This document shows, one piece after another, positions 39,428-48,109 of a stretch of 64,000 nucleotides of DNA. Each line of letters opens with the position of its first letter. The stretch's first letter is position 1. The DNA comes from Sphingomonas jaspsi DSM 18422 (GTDB taxonomy: Bacteria; Pseudomonadota; Alphaproteobacteria; Sphingomonadales; Sphingomonadaceae). The position numbers and the translations under genes are program-made. Under the pieces are notes generated by a model, which saw only the letters and a list, made by a program, of their open reading frames with translations, did no database searches and was not told the origin of the DNA. The stretch lies in the NCBI RefSeq assembly GCF_000585415.1, contig NZ_KK073876.1:198810-262809 (forward strand), in the 5' to 3' direction.

Positions 39428-40348
39428 TTGTCCGATCCCGTCGAGCCGGTCGCGTCCGAGACCGCCGCCCCGCAAGCCGCGACGCCCGCGGAAACGCCAA
39501 AGGAAACGAAGGGCCAGATGATCTGGCGCGAAGCCAAGGGCATGTTCTGGGTGCTGGTCGCGGTGCTGCTGTTCCACAGCTTCATCGCCAAGCCCTTCTA
39601 CATCCCGTCGGAATCGATGATGCCGCGGCTGTTGACCGGCGACCGGCTGGTGGTGACCAAATATCCCTACGGCTGGTCCTATGTATCGCCGACCATCCCC
39701 AATCCGGCCGCGATCGTCCGTTCGCTAATCCTGCGGCAGGGACCGGAGCCGTGGGGCATCACCCTGCCCTTCATGAAGGGGCGCGTGCTGGGCAAGCTGC
39801 CCGAACGCGGCGACATCGTCGTGGTGACGCCGCCGGGCAAGAATGAGGATTATATCAAGCGCGTCATCGGCCTGCCCGGCGACACGATCGAGCTTCGTAA
39901 TGGCAGGTTATTCATCAACGGCCAGGCGGTGAAGGCCGAGGTCCGCCCACCGCTGGACATTCCGGTCGACGCCAATGCGCCGTGCGGCGAGAATGATTTC
40001 TGGAATCGGCGCGAGGAAACCGCCGCTGGCACGGTCTGCCGCCTGCCGATCGTGCGCGAAACGCTGCCCAACGGCGTCACCTATGACACCATCGACGACG
40101 GCAACAGCGAAGGCGACACCTTCGGCCCAATCAAGGTCCCGGCCGACCATCTGTTCCTGATGGGGGACAATCGCGACCATAGCGCCGACAGCCGTTACGA
40201 ACTGTCGCAGCAGGGACTGGGCGGACCGGTGCCGTTCGAAAATATCGGCGGGCGCGCCGAATTCATCACCTTCAGCCTCGACGGGTCGGGGATTTTCGGC
40301 TTCCGTAGCGGCCGGTCGGGCGACAGCCTGAGAGGCCAGAAGGAGTAA
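39428..40348 (+). CDS. lepB: Signal peptidase I
   Basis: The 306-residue membrane protease removes Sec and Tat signal peptides. It has one N-terminal helix (MFWVLVAVLLFHSFIA), the catalytic Ser in PSESMMP, the catalytic Lys region GDIVVV...DYIKRVIGLPGD and the box GDNRDHSADSR. A TTG start abuts the acpS stop, with GGAG upstream. In many relatives rnc and era follow; here an AI-2E transporter gene follows instead. Confidence 0.96.
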   Translation: MSDPVEPVASETAAPQAATPAETPKETKGQMIWREAKGMFWVLVAVLLFHSFIAKPFYIPSESMMPRLLTGDRLVVTKYPYGWSYVSPTIPNPAAIVRSLILRQGPEPWGITLPFMKGRVLGKLPERGDIVVVTPPGKNEDYIKRVIGLPGDTIELRNGRLFINGQAVKAEVRPPLDIPVDANAPCGENDFWNRREETAAGTVCRLPIVRETLPNGVTYDTIDDGNSEGDTFGPIKVPADHLFLMGDNRDHSADSRYELSQQGLGGPVPFENIGGRAEFITFSLDGSGIFGFRSGRSGDSLRGQKE

Positions 40349-40351
40349 GCG

Positions 40352-41443
40352 ATGAGCGAGACCGTGCCGCCCCCCACCCCGGTCGAGCGGCCCGGTCCCG
40401 CCGACCTGTCGAGCGGCGTGGTGCGCGACGAGGCGCGCCGGGCCGCAGTGTGGATCGGCATGGCATTGCTGGTGGTGGGCGCGATCGTCCTGGCCCAGCC
40501 GATCATGCTGATCATCGGCGGCATGGTGTTCGCCATCATCCTCGACGGCGGGACGCGCCTGCTGGGCCGGGTGCTGCCGATCGGGCGTGGTTGGCGGCTG
40601 GCGATCGTCACGCTGGCGGGCTTCGGGTTCATCGGCTGGGTCTTCTATTTCGCCGGGACGACGCTGGCCGAACAGGCGGGCGCGCTGCGCGACGTCGTCA
40701 CCGCCCAGGCCAACAAATTGTTCGCGACGATCAACGAGGCAGGCATCCTGCCCGAAGGCGGCCTGTCGAACATGAGCGGCCAGTTGATGGGCGGCGTCGG
40801 GCGCCTGACCAGCGCCGTCAGCACCGCGGTCGGCGCGCTGTCGTCGATCGTCATGGTGCTGGTGATCGGCATCTTCGTGGCGATCGAACCGCGCATGTAC
40901 GACCGCGGCTTCGCCTGGATGCTGCCGATGGCGAGGCGTCAGGGCTTCTACGACATCAGCGACCATGTCGGCTTCGTCCTGCGCCGCCTGATGTTCGGGC
41001 GGATCGTCGGGATGGTGGTCGAAGGCGTCGGCACCTGGCTGATGCTGTTATGGGGTGGCGTGCCGATGGCGGCGCTCCTCGGCCTACTCACCGGCCTGCT
41101 GGCCTTCGTCCCCAACATCGGCGCGATCGTGTCGGGACTGCTGATGGTCGCGGTCGGCTTTTCGGCCGGGACCGACACCGGACTGTGGGCGATCGCCACC
41201 TATTTCATCGTCCAGACGATCGACGGCTACCTGATCGTGCCTTACGTCGCGAAGAAGACCGTCGACCTGGCCCCGGCGCTGGTGCTGGCGGCGCAGCTGA
41301 TCTTTGGCGCGCTGTTCGGGATCATGGGACTGCTGCTGGCCGATCCCATCGTGGCGACGATCAAGACGACGCTGGAAGACCTCGCCAAAAGAAAGGGCGC
41401 GGCCCCGACAGCGGAACCGCGCCCCAAAAAATCGAAGGCCTGA
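40352..41443 (+). CDS. AI-2E family transporter
   Basis: This 363-residue membrane protein has about eight hydrophobic helices, with the family-typical stretch LLWGGVPMAALLGLLTGLLAFVPNIG and a C-terminal GIMGLLLADPI. The family includes TqsA (autoinducer-2 export) and Na+/H+ antiporters, so the substrate is not predictable. It starts 3 nt after lepB and is probably the last gene of that operon. It ends 4 nt from the converging FKBP gene. Confidence 0.88.
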   Translation: MSETVPPPTPVERPGPADLSSGVVRDEARRAAVWIGMALLVVGAIVLAQPIMLIIGGMVFAIILDGGTRLLGRVLPIGRGWRLAIVTLAGFGFIGWVFYFAGTTLAEQAGALRDVVTAQANKLFATINEAGILPEGGLSNMSGQLMGGVGRLTSAVSTAVGALSSIVMVLVIGIFVAIEPRMYDRGFAWMLPMARRQGFYDISDHVGFVLRRLMFGRIVGMVVEGVGTWLMLLWGGVPMAALLGLLTGLLAFVPNIGAIVSGLLMVAVGFSAGTDTGLWAIATYFIVQTIDGYLIVPYVAKKTVDLAPALVLAAQLIFGALFGIMGLLLADPIVATIKTTLEDLAKRKGAAPTAEPRPKKSKA

Positions 41444-41447
41444 TCGC

Positions 41448-41954
41448 TTATTGACCCGGCGCTGGAGGCGCCCCGTCGGTCGGCTGGCCGAGACCCGCCT
41501 GAAGCGCTGCGTTGCGCGCGACCTCGAGGACGTGGACGTCGAAATAGAGGTCTTCGTTCTTGCCGATCGGGCTGCCCGGCGGCGGCGAATCGCCGTACGC
41601 CAGACGGCCCGGGATCACGATCTTGTAGCGGCCGCCCTTCTGCATCTGCAGCAGCGCCTGCTTGAATCCCGGCACGACCTGCGCGACCAACAGCGGCGCA
41701 GGACCGCGTCCGTCGGTGGTGTCGAACACCGTACCGTCCTTGGTCTTGCCGGTATATTCGATGATCACGCCATCGAGCTCGGCGACCTTGTCGCCGGTCC
41801 CGGCCTGGACGGTTTCGACATCGACACCGGCCATCTGGCCCGCGCCCATTGCGGCGACGCCGTAGGCGAGCCCGATCAGCGCGGCGACGGCGAGCCACAG
41901 CTTGACGAGCGAACCCTTGGCGATCGGACGGATCGGAACCTGGGAAACCGACAT
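41448..41954 (-). CDS. FKBP-type peptidyl-prolyl isomerase, membrane-anchored
   Basis: The 168-residue protein has an N-terminal membrane anchor (VKLWLAVAALIGLAYGVAA) and an FKBP domain (about residues 50-150) with DGVIIEYTGKTKDGTVFDTT, QVVPGFKQALLQMQKGGRYKIVIP and YGDSPPPGSPIG. It probably assists folding in the periplasm. A Pro/Ala-rich tail ends the protein. rpsU follows 53 bp later... on the same strand just upstream of it, giving the order rpsU then this gene. Confidence 0.9.
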   Translation of the reverse strand: MSVSQVPIRPIAKGSLVKLWLAVAALIGLAYGVAAMGAGQMAGVDVETVQAGTGDKVAELDGVIIEYTGKTKDGTVFDTTDGRGPAPLLVAQVVPGFKQALLQMQKGGRYKIVIPGRLAYGDSPPPGSPIGKNEDLYFDVHVLEVARNAALQAGLGQPTDGAPPAPGQ

Positions 41955-42006
41955 GTTACGCTCCCTAACGCGGGAAAACGGGAAGGATCAGCGGTGAAGG
42001 CAGGCC

Positions 42007-42213
42007 TTAACGGCCGCCTTCGCGCTCCACCCGCTTGCGCTCGAGCTTGCGAGCGCGGCGAATCGCGGCGGCGCGTTCACGCGCACGCTTTTCCGAGGGC
42101 TTCTCGTAGTGACGGCGAAGCTTCATCTCGCGATAGACGCCTTCACGCTGCAGCTTCTTCTTGAGCGCCCGCAGCGCCTGGTCGACATTGTTGTCGCGAA
42201 CGATGATCTGCAT
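42007..42213 (-). CDS. rpsU: 30S ribosomal protein S21
   Basis: The 68-residue basic protein matches bS21: [20 protein letters not shown], then [18 protein letters not shown] and an Arg-rich tail. It binds the 30S platform and helps mRNA recruitment. The 296 bp between its start and the next gene on the plus strand (42214-42509) hold no further gene; GGCTATAAGG at about 42476-42485 may be part of the promoter of that gene. Confidence 0.95.
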   Translation of the reverse strand: MQIIVRDNNVDQALRALKKKLQREGVYREMKLRRHYEKPSEKRARERAAAIRRARKLERKRVEREGGR

Positions 42214-42509
42214 AAAAGCCGTCGAACTCCCTTCAAAATCGCCCGAAATCGACCGGGCAGCCCGCTTATCGACGCCGATTCGTTTCGGCCGCCCGACACT
42301 CGGACAATGAACATTGTCGCCCGTGCCCCATGGCACGTGCGGAGGCGGCCCATTAGCAGCGACCTTGTCCCATTTCAAGGCGTTGCGGGCAGCGGCCGAC
42401 CACGACGAACCGTGGTCTGTGCGCGGTGACGGGCCGGAACCGACTAATCCTGGTTATCGGCGGTTAACCTGTTGAGGGCTATAAGGCTTTTCGAAACCGG
42501 AGGGTGTGG

Positions 42510-43187
42510 ATGTCGTTGAATCGCAGGGAAATGTTGCGTCTTGGCGCGGCGGGTGCCGGCGGCCTGCTGCTGTCGTCGACGGTGGCGGCGCAGGTGTTGC
42601 CGACCTCGATCCTTAGCCCCTCGCCGCTGCCCGTTCCGCCGCAACCGGCGACGATCGCCGCGCCGAGTGCGCCGGGCGGTATCAACCCGCTGCTGTTCTC
42701 CAAGGCCAAGGCGGCGCTCGATTCGCGTCCGGCGATCACCCAGCGTGACTTCATCGGCGTGGTCGATTTCGCCGCCAGCTCGGCCGACCCGCGCTTCCAT
42801 GTCGTGCACCTGCCGAGCGGCAGCGTCGAAAGCTTCCGCGTCGCCCATGGCAGCGGGTCCGATCCGGCGCACACCGGCTTCCTCGACCATTTTTCGAACA
42901 TGCCGGGGTCGGAGGCCTCGTCGAACGGCGCCTACACGACCGCCGACCTTTATGAAGGCAAATACGGACTGTCGATGAAGGTCGACGGGCTGGACTGGAC
43001 CAACAACAATGCGATGGCCCGCGCCATCGTCATCCACAATGCCTGGTACGCCGAACCCGAAGTCGTCGAGCAATATGGGAAGCTGGGCCGCAGCCAGGGC
43101 TGCTTCGCCTTCAGCCGCAAGGACCAGTGGGCGGTGATGCACCGCCTCAGCAGCGGCCACATGATTTACGCGGACAAGGTTGCATAA
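42510..43187 (+). CDS. YkuD-like (L,D-transpeptidase fold) protein, Tat-exported
   Basis: The 225-residue protein starts with a twin-arginine-like signal (NRREMLRLGAAGAGGLLLSS). The C-terminal part matches the murein L,D-transpeptidase catalytic domain of the YkuD_2 type: VVDFAASSADPRFHVVHLPSG, AIVIHNAWYA and a putative catalytic Cys in GRSQGCFAFS. It may crosslink or modify peptidoglycan in the periplasm; activity in this subfamily is not well established. Start at ATG 42510 follows GGAGGG. Confidence 0.82.
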   Translation: MSLNRREMLRLGAAGAGGLLLSSTVAAQVLPTSILSPSPLPVPPQPATIAAPSAPGGINPLLFSKAKAALDSRPAITQRDFIGVVDFAASSADPRFHVVHLPSGSVESFRVAHGSGSDPAHTGFLDHFSNMPGSEASSNGAYTTADLYEGKYGLSMKVDGLDWTNNNAMARAIVIHNAWYAEPEVVEQYGKLGRSQGCFAFSRKDQWAVMHRLSSGHMIYADKVA

Positions 43188-43237
43188 GCGGTCATCCACG
43201 GAACGGTCGTGGAAGCGAATTCGCTTTTGCTTATAAG

Positions 43238-43270
43238 AAAAGGGCGACCCGCGAGCCGCCCTTCTTTTTT
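43238..43270. terminator. Intrinsic terminator between two convergent L,D-transpeptidase-fold genes
   Basis: AAGGGCG (43240-43246) pairs with CGCCCTT (43257-43263). On the plus strand a T-rich run (CTTTTTT) follows, and on the minus strand TTTTCTT follows, so it can serve both genes. Confidence 0.85.
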
Positions 43271-43273
43271 GCC

Positions 43274-44587
43274 TTACTTCGCCGCGACCTTCTTGGGCGG
43301 TGCCTTGGGCGCGGCCGGGACCTCGCCGTCGGAATCGAGCAGCGCCGCGATCACCTTGCCGTCGCGCTTGTAGACGTCTTCATAGTCGACGATGCCGCCG
43401 TCGTTGGTGGCGGCGACGCTGAAATAGACGATGTAGACCGGCAGCGGCTTCACGAAATTGGCCTGCTTGGTCTGCTTCGAGGCGAGTTGTTCCTGGATCT
43501 TTTCCGGCGTCCACGGACCATTGTCGTCGCCCAGCAGCATGGTCGCCAGCGTCAGCACGTCCTTGGTGCGGATGCAGCCGTGGCTGGCGGCGCGCACCGA
43601 ACTGTTGAAGCGGCTTTTGGCGTTGGTGTCGTGAAGATAGATGTTGTGCGGATTGTACATCACGAACTTCAACTGGCCGAGCGCGTTGGTCGGTCCCGGC
43701 GGCTGGCGCCAGCGCTGGATCTTGCCGTCCTTGCCCTTGACCGCGACGAAGCCGGCCTTGCCCGCGACTTCGCCCGAGATCGACGGCGGCACTTCCCACC
43801 AGGGATTGAGGATCACGCCGACCGCGGTCGCATTGAGCTGCGGCGTCGGCGTCCTGATCGCCCCGGCGACGGCGCGCGTCTTCCACCGCGTGGCGCCGTT
43901 TTCGACCAGCGTCGCATAATAGCTGGGCACGTTGACGATGATGTAGCGGTCGCCAAGGTCGCGCGGCAGCCAGCGCCAGCGATCCATGTTGAGCCGGATG
44001 CGGTTGACCTTGGCGCGCTCGGCCGCGTCGCCGGCCGACGCCTTGGCCAGCGCATCCTTGAGCGCGGCATATTGCGGATGGGTCGGCAGCAGGCCGTCGA
44101 GCGCGTCCTTCAGCTTGTTCTGCGACAGCGCCCAATCGAGCAGCTGGCGCTGGCGGACCTTGTCGAGATCCTTGTCTTCGACATGCCAGTCGATCCGCGC
44201 GTCGCCGCGGACATGGCCCAGCGCGAGGTCGGACGACAGGCGATTGAAGCGGTCGGTCGCGGCCGCCGACAGCGCGACCGGATCGCCCGCGGCAAGCGCC
44301 TTGAGCAGCCCGTCGCTGTCGTAATCGGCGGGGCTAAGGCCTTCCTTCCCGACGCCGGAGATATAGGACAGCAGGGCGCGAACCTGGTCGACCTGCCAGA
44401 TCGGCGGCGGCGCTTCCGGCACGGGCGCGGGAGGCGTCGTCGGCTGGGCGTCCTTTGCCGCCGCGTCAGGCAGCGGCGCGATCGGGTCGGCCTTGGGCGC
44501 GGGCGCATTCTGCGCCATCGCCGCGGTTAGCGGAATCATGCCCAAGCCCAGCAGCATCGCCTTCGATTTCCAAGTGGACCTCAGCAC
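43274..44587 (-). CDS. L,D-transpeptidase (YcbB/LdtD-like)
   Basis: The 437-residue protein has a signal-like N-terminus (MLLGLGMIPLTAAMAQ), a long N-terminal scaffold domain and a YkuD catalytic domain with the site SHGCIRTKD (catalytic Cys). LdtD-type enzymes form 3-3 crosslinks in peptidoglycan, and this layout (scaffold, then interrupted catalytic domain) matches. GTG at 44587 is chosen because AAGGGGAAG lies 6 nt before it; TTG at 44605 is an alternative. The mature N-terminus is Pro/Ala-rich. Confidence 0.87.
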   Translation of the reverse strand: MLRSTWKSKAMLLGLGMIPLTAAMAQNAPAPKADPIAPLPDAAAKDAQPTTPPAPVPEAPPPIWQVDQVRALLSYISGVGKEGLSPADYDSDGLLKALAAGDPVALSAAATDRFNRLSSDLALGHVRGDARIDWHVEDKDLDKVRQRQLLDWALSQNKLKDALDGLLPTHPQYAALKDALAKASAGDAAERAKVNRIRLNMDRWRWLPRDLGDRYIIVNVPSYYATLVENGATRWKTRAVAGAIRTPTPQLNATAVGVILNPWWEVPPSISGEVAGKAGFVAVKGKDGKIQRWRQPPGPTNALGQLKFVMYNPHNIYLHDTNAKSRFNSSVRAASHGCIRTKDVLTLATMLLGDDNGPWTPEKIQEQLASKQTKQANFVKPLPVYIVYFSVAATNDGGIVDYEDVYKRDGKVIAALLDSDGEVPAAPKAPPKKVAAK

Positions 44588-44770
44588 TTTTCGCTTCCCC
44601 TTCAATCCGTTACTGTCTGCCGCCAGGAAAGTGGCAGGCGCATCCTAATGCATCAAGGCTTACATGGGATGAACCGGTCGCACTAGGGGGTGGGCGCGAG
44701 GAATGGCCAACCAATCCTTAAGGCTTTGACGTCATGATGTTCGGCGCAACATCGGGTGGAGGATGTGACG

Positions 44771-45076
44771 ATGGCCGGTAAATTCCAGCTCGACGGAAGC
44801 ATGATTCCGCGGACGGTCCGGCGCATGTTCGACCAGCGCAGCGAACCCCGCCAGCCGATCGAACAGGGCACCGCCGTCCTCACCGCACGCCGGGCTGACC
44901 ACGTCGTTCCCCTGGTCAACCTGTCGCCCAATGGCGCGATGATCCGCTGCACCGCGCCGCTGAACATCGGAGAAAGCATTTCGCTACAGATGCTTGACCG
45001 CGACGTCATTCAAGGTCAGGTGCGCTGGATCAGGGACGGCAGGGTCGGGATCGGCTTTGCAAGACCGCTGGAATAA
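44771..45076 (+). CDS. PilZ-domain protein (first of two)
   Basis: This 101-residue protein consists almost only of a PilZ domain. The c-di-GMP-binding pattern RxxxR (RSEPR) and NxSxxG (NLSPNG) is complete. Such single-domain proteins act by binding partners once loaded with c-di-GMP. GGAGG lies 8 nt before the ATG at 44771. TTGACG at 44725-44730 could be a -35 element, though no good -10 accompanies it. A second PilZ gene follows 22 bp downstream. Confidence 0.85.
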   Translation: MAGKFQLDGSMIPRTVRRMFDQRSEPRQPIEQGTAVLTARRADHVVPLVNLSPNGAMIRCTAPLNIGESISLQMLDRDVIQGQVRWIRDGRVGIGFARPLE

Positions 45077-45098
45077 GTCGGTGGAGCATGATTTTCGG

Positions 45099-45401
45099 AT
45101 GATCAGGGCGCGGATTTCGGAAGCGAAAAGCGCAGAGGAGCGGCGGCGGGCCACCCGGTTCGACGTCAGCATCGACGCGCGCGTCCGCGAGCTTGGCAGC
45201 GAAGGGTTCGAAGCGCGGCTGATCAACATTAGCGAAACCGGCTTCATGGCCGAAGCCGACGGCGAGTTCGAGGTGGGTAGCCGCGTGTGGCTGATCCTCC
45301 CCGGGCGCGAGCGGGCCAATGCGCTGGTGCGCTGGATTGCCGGCCGCAAGATCGGTGCAGAGTTCGCGGAACCGATCAGCCTCGACGGACTAACCGCCTA
45401 A
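45099..45401 (+). CDS. PilZ-domain protein (second of two)
   Basis: The 100-residue protein again is a bare PilZ domain: RxxxR in RRATR and NxSxxG in NISETG. It is not a close copy of its neighbour, so the pair is an old duplication or two independent genes. It is probably co-transcribed with the first. The window also has two GGDEF proteins that could supply c-di-GMP. Confidence 0.85.
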   Translation: MIRARISEAKSAEERRRATRFDVSIDARVRELGSEGFEARLINISETGFMAEADGEFEVGSRVWLILPGRERANALVRWIAGRKIGAEFAEPISLDGLTA

Positions 45402-45429
45402 TTTTCCAGTCCAATTGCGGAACAGTTTT

Positions 45430-45448
45430 GGCGCGATGATTTCGCGCC
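45430..45448. other. Hairpin in the spacer before the zinc-ribbon gene
   Basis: GGCGCGA-tgatt-TCGCGCC is a perfect 7-bp inverted repeat 29 nt after the second PilZ gene. No T-tract follows, so its role (operator, mRNA end or nothing) is open. Confidence 0.45.
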
Positions 45449-45501
45449 GTGGAACCTAGCGTTCGTTTCGGTGTTCAATCCATCCGAAAGGAACGATCGA
45501 A

Positions 45502-45762
45502 ATGGCCACTGTCCCGACGCTCGGCGAGCTCAATATGCGCCATGACCCTGCGAACCGCGGTTACCATGCGGTGTACCGCGAACATCAGGTCAACCATTGC
45601 CCCGGCTGCGGCCGTACGCACTGGATCATCGGCCGCGTATCGGCGGAATGCGCCTTCTGCGCCACCGCGCTGCCGCTGGCGGAAGCCAGCATGCGCCATC
45701 ACAATGCGCCGATCGTGATCCAGCACCGCAACCGCGACACCCAGCCGGCCTGGGCCGCCTGA
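45502..45762 (+). CDS. Small zinc-ribbon-like hypothetical protein
   Basis: The 86-residue protein has two CxxC pairs, CPGC and CAFC, 17 residues apart, which is the layout of a zinc ribbon. The flanks (TLGELNMRHDPANRGYHAVYREHQVNH before, LPLAEASMRHHNAP after) are His-rich. No known family is recognised. AAAGGAACGATCGAA precedes the ATG. It ends 1 nt before the converging cyclophilin gene. Confidence 0.7.
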   Translation: MATVPTLGELNMRHDPANRGYHAVYREHQVNHCPGCGRTHWIIGRVSAECAFCATALPLAEASMRHHNAPIVIQHRNRDTQPAWAA

Positions 45763-45763
45763 C

Positions 45764-46657
45764 CTATTTGGCCGGTGCGGGCACCGCCCGTACCGGCACC
45801 CCCACATTGCAGACATCCACCCCGCCGGCAGGACGTATGTAAAATGCGTCGTGCCGGTTGGCGCGCAGGTGCACATATTCGGCAAAGCTGTCGCCCGCGA
45901 GATATTCGAAGCGCGGCTGAGCGTCGGGCGAAAGGTCGCTGACCAGCTTCGCCGACTTGATCGGCACGTCGGATGAGCGGTCCTTGTAGAAGCCCAGCGC
46001 CTCCGTGCCGCGCGGCAGTGCCGTCATCGCCTCGAACCCGCTGATCACCCGACCGACCACCGCGATGTTGCGGTCGAGATGGCGCGGCGCATGGCCGATG
46101 ACGGCATAAAGTTCGCCGCCCGTCCCGGTGTCGGGACTGAGATCGCGCCCTACCCCGACCATGCCGTAGCAATGGGTCAGGTTGGCGGATTCATCCTTAA
46201 GGTCGTAAGCCATCGGCCATCCGCCCGAAAATCCGACCGCGGGTGCGTAGGCGTCCGGAAAGCCGAGCGGCACCACCGTTAGGCCCTTCAGGCTGCGCGA
46301 ATATTCGGCCGGCGGCTTGGCAACGACGCCCGCCGGCAGCGGCTTGTCGCTTTCGTTATTGCCCCATTGGACGACATAATTGTCCTGCACGCGATAGATT
46401 TTCGCGCCGTCCCACCAGCCGGCGCGGGCCAGCGCCTTGATGTTGGCGACATGCACCGGGGCGAATTGGGTTGCGAGCTGCAGCACGACCTTGCGGCCGT
46501 CGGCAAGCTCGATCTGCAGCAGGTCGCCCGCCGGGATCGCGACCCAGTCCTTGGCGGGGGCGCCGGCGACGACGTCGTTGGGGGTTTTGAGCGCTGGGGG
46601 ATCGGCAGCCATGGCGGCGGCGGACACGGCGGCAAGCAGGGCGACGATGATACGCAT
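45764..46657 (-). CDS. Secreted cyclophilin-type peptidyl-prolyl isomerase
   Basis: The 297-residue protein has a signal peptide ([17 protein letters not shown]) and a large cyclophilin-like domain: [37 protein letters not shown] at the start, then [24 protein letters not shown] and [19 protein letters not shown]. It is longer than standard cyclophilins, with inserts between strands. The ATG at 46657 follows AAGGGGGAAA. It is probably periplasmic. Confidence 0.88.
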   Translation of the reverse strand: MRIIVALLAAVSAAAMAADPPALKTPNDVVAGAPAKDWVAIPAGDLLQIELADGRKVVLQLATQFAPVHVANIKALARAGWWDGAKIYRVQDNYVVQWGNNESDKPLPAGVVAKPPAEYSRSLKGLTVVPLGFPDAYAPAVGFSGGWPMAYDLKDESANLTHCYGMVGVGRDLSPDTGTGGELYAVIGHAPRHLDRNIAVVGRVISGFEAMTALPRGTEALGFYKDRSSDVPIKSAKLVSDLSPDAQPRFEYLAGDSFAEYVHLRANRHDAFYIRPAGGVDVCNVGVPVRAVPAPAK

Positions 46658-46733
46658 GGATTTCCCCCTTCGGATTCGCTGGCGATGATTGCCGCCTCCC
46701 AATCGCGGCGCAACCCCGCTAGGAAGCATGGCC

Positions 46734-47900
46734 ATGTATCTTGCCACCATCATGCTGCTCGGCTCGGGCGAACTGGGCCGCGAATTCGCCATTGCCGCCA
46801 AGCGGCTCGGTTGCCGGGTCATCGCCTGCGACCGTTATGACGACGCGCCGGCGATGCAGGTCGCCGACGCGCGCGAGGTGTTCCCGATGCTCGACGGCGC
46901 GGCGCTGCGCGCGGCGGTGGAAAAGCATCGCCCCGACCATATCGTGCCGGAAATCGAGGCGATCGACACCGCCATGCTGGGCGAGCTGGAAACCGAAGGC
47001 TGGCACGTCGTGCCGTCGGCCAAGGCGGTACAGCTGACCATGAACCGCGACGGCATCCGCGACTTCGCGGCCAAGGAGCTGGGGCTGACGACCTCGCGCT
47101 ATATCTTCGCCGAAACGCGCGAGGAGGCGATGAACGCCGGGGTCGGCCTGCCGGCGGTGGTCAAGCCGGTGATGAGCAGCAGCGGCAAGGGGCAGAGCGT
47201 CGCCAGCACCGTCGAGGAACTGGGCACGGCGTTCGATTATGCGGTCGCCAACATGCGCGGCGACCGGCCGCGGGTGATCGTCGAGGAGTTCATCCGCTTC
47301 GACTATGAGATCACGCTACTGACGGTGGCCACGAAGGACGGCGTGCTGTTCTGCCCGCCGATCGGCCACCGGCAGGAGGGCGGCGATTATCGCGAAAGCT
47401 GGCAGCCCGCGCCGATGGGCGACGCGGTGCTGGCATCCGCGCAGGAGCAAGCGGCGAAGGTCGTCACCGCGCTGGGCGGATATGGCCTGTTCGGCGTCGA
47501 ATTCTTCATCGCCGGCGACCGCGCGATCTTTTCCGAGCTGAGCCCGCGTCCGCACGACACCGGCATGGTGACGCTGATAGGCCAGTTTCCCAACGAGTTC
47601 GAGCTCCATCTCCGCGCGATCCTGGGCCTGCCGATCCCGGCGATCGAGCTGGCGGGTCCGGCGGCGTCGGCGGTGATCCTGGCTACCCAAGAAAGCCATG
47701 ATTTCGCCTTCGAAGGCGTGGCGGAGGCGCTGGCGGGGGGCGAGGCGGACCATCCTGTCGACCTGCGCCTGTTCGCCAAGCCCAACACGCTGAAAAACCG
47801 GCGCATGGGCGTGGCACTGGCGCGTGGACGCGATGCCGAGGATGCGAAGGGGCGCGCCGTGGCAGCCGCGTCGAAGGTCCGGATCGCCTATCGCGATTGA
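46734..47900 (+). CDS. purT: Formate-dependent phosphoribosylglycinamide formyltransferase
   Basis: The 388-residue ATP-grasp enzyme makes formyl-GAR from GAR, formate and ATP in purine synthesis, bypassing folate. Segments MLLGSGELGREFAIAAKRLG, VPEIEAIDT, KPVMSSSGKGQSV and SPRPHDTGMVTL match PurT. The start at 46734 is preferred (AGGA 9 nt upstream); an ATG at 46728 lies too close to that site. purE and purK occur 10 kb downstream. Confidence 0.94.
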   Translation: MYLATIMLLGSGELGREFAIAAKRLGCRVIACDRYDDAPAMQVADAREVFPMLDGAALRAAVEKHRPDHIVPEIEAIDTAMLGELETEGWHVVPSAKAVQLTMNRDGIRDFAAKELGLTTSRYIFAETREEAMNAGVGLPAVVKPVMSSSGKGQSVASTVEELGTAFDYAVANMRGDRPRVIVEEFIRFDYEITLLTVATKDGVLFCPPIGHRQEGGDYRESWQPAPMGDAVLASAQEQAAKVVTALGGYGLFGVEFFIAGDRAIFSELSPRPHDTGMVTLIGQFPNEFELHLRAILGLPIPAIELAGPAASAVILATQESHDFAFEGVAEALAGGEADHPVDLRLFAKPNTLKNRRMGVALARGRDAEDAKGRAVAAASKVRIAYRD

Positions 47901-47932
47901 ACCATTCGCACGTTCATCGGTTTTCCCACCCG

Positions 47933-48079
47933 ATGAACAAGTGGAACCGCAAACCCGACATTGCGACGCTGCGTTCCATGGCTCGGCAGGCCAGGGACCC
48001 GATCGTCGCACGCGCGCTCCGCGACCTGGCCGACGAATATGAGCGGCTTGAACGCGATCCTGATGTGGCTGTTGCATAA
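47933..48079 (+). CDS. Small hypothetical protein
   Basis: The 48-residue charged frame (MNKWNRKPDIATLRSMARQA..., ending RDLADEYERLERDPDVAVA) looks like one amphipathic helix. Similar short Arg/Glu-rich proteins are frequent in this group of bacteria, but I recognise no family. Its TAA stop lies inside the ARG box of the arg operon. A TTG at 47897 could extend it. It may not be translated. Confidence 0.5.
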   Translation: MNKWNRKPDIATLRSMARQARDPIVARALRDLADEYERLERDPDVAVA

Positions 48080-48087
48080 ATATGCAA
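48072..48087. promoter_or_regulatory. ARG box (ArgR operator) before argC
   Basis: TTGCATAAATATGCAA is a perfect 7-bp inverted repeat around AA and fits the general ArgR operator pattern TGMAT-WWWW-ATKCA. It lies 22 nt before argC, and argR is the fourth gene of this operon, so autoregulation is expected. TTGCAT (48072-48077) and CATAGC (48095-48100), 17 nt apart, could be the promoter; the operator would then overlap it. Confidence 0.75.
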
Positions 48088-48109
48088 TACGGCGCATAGC
48101 CCGCGCCCC

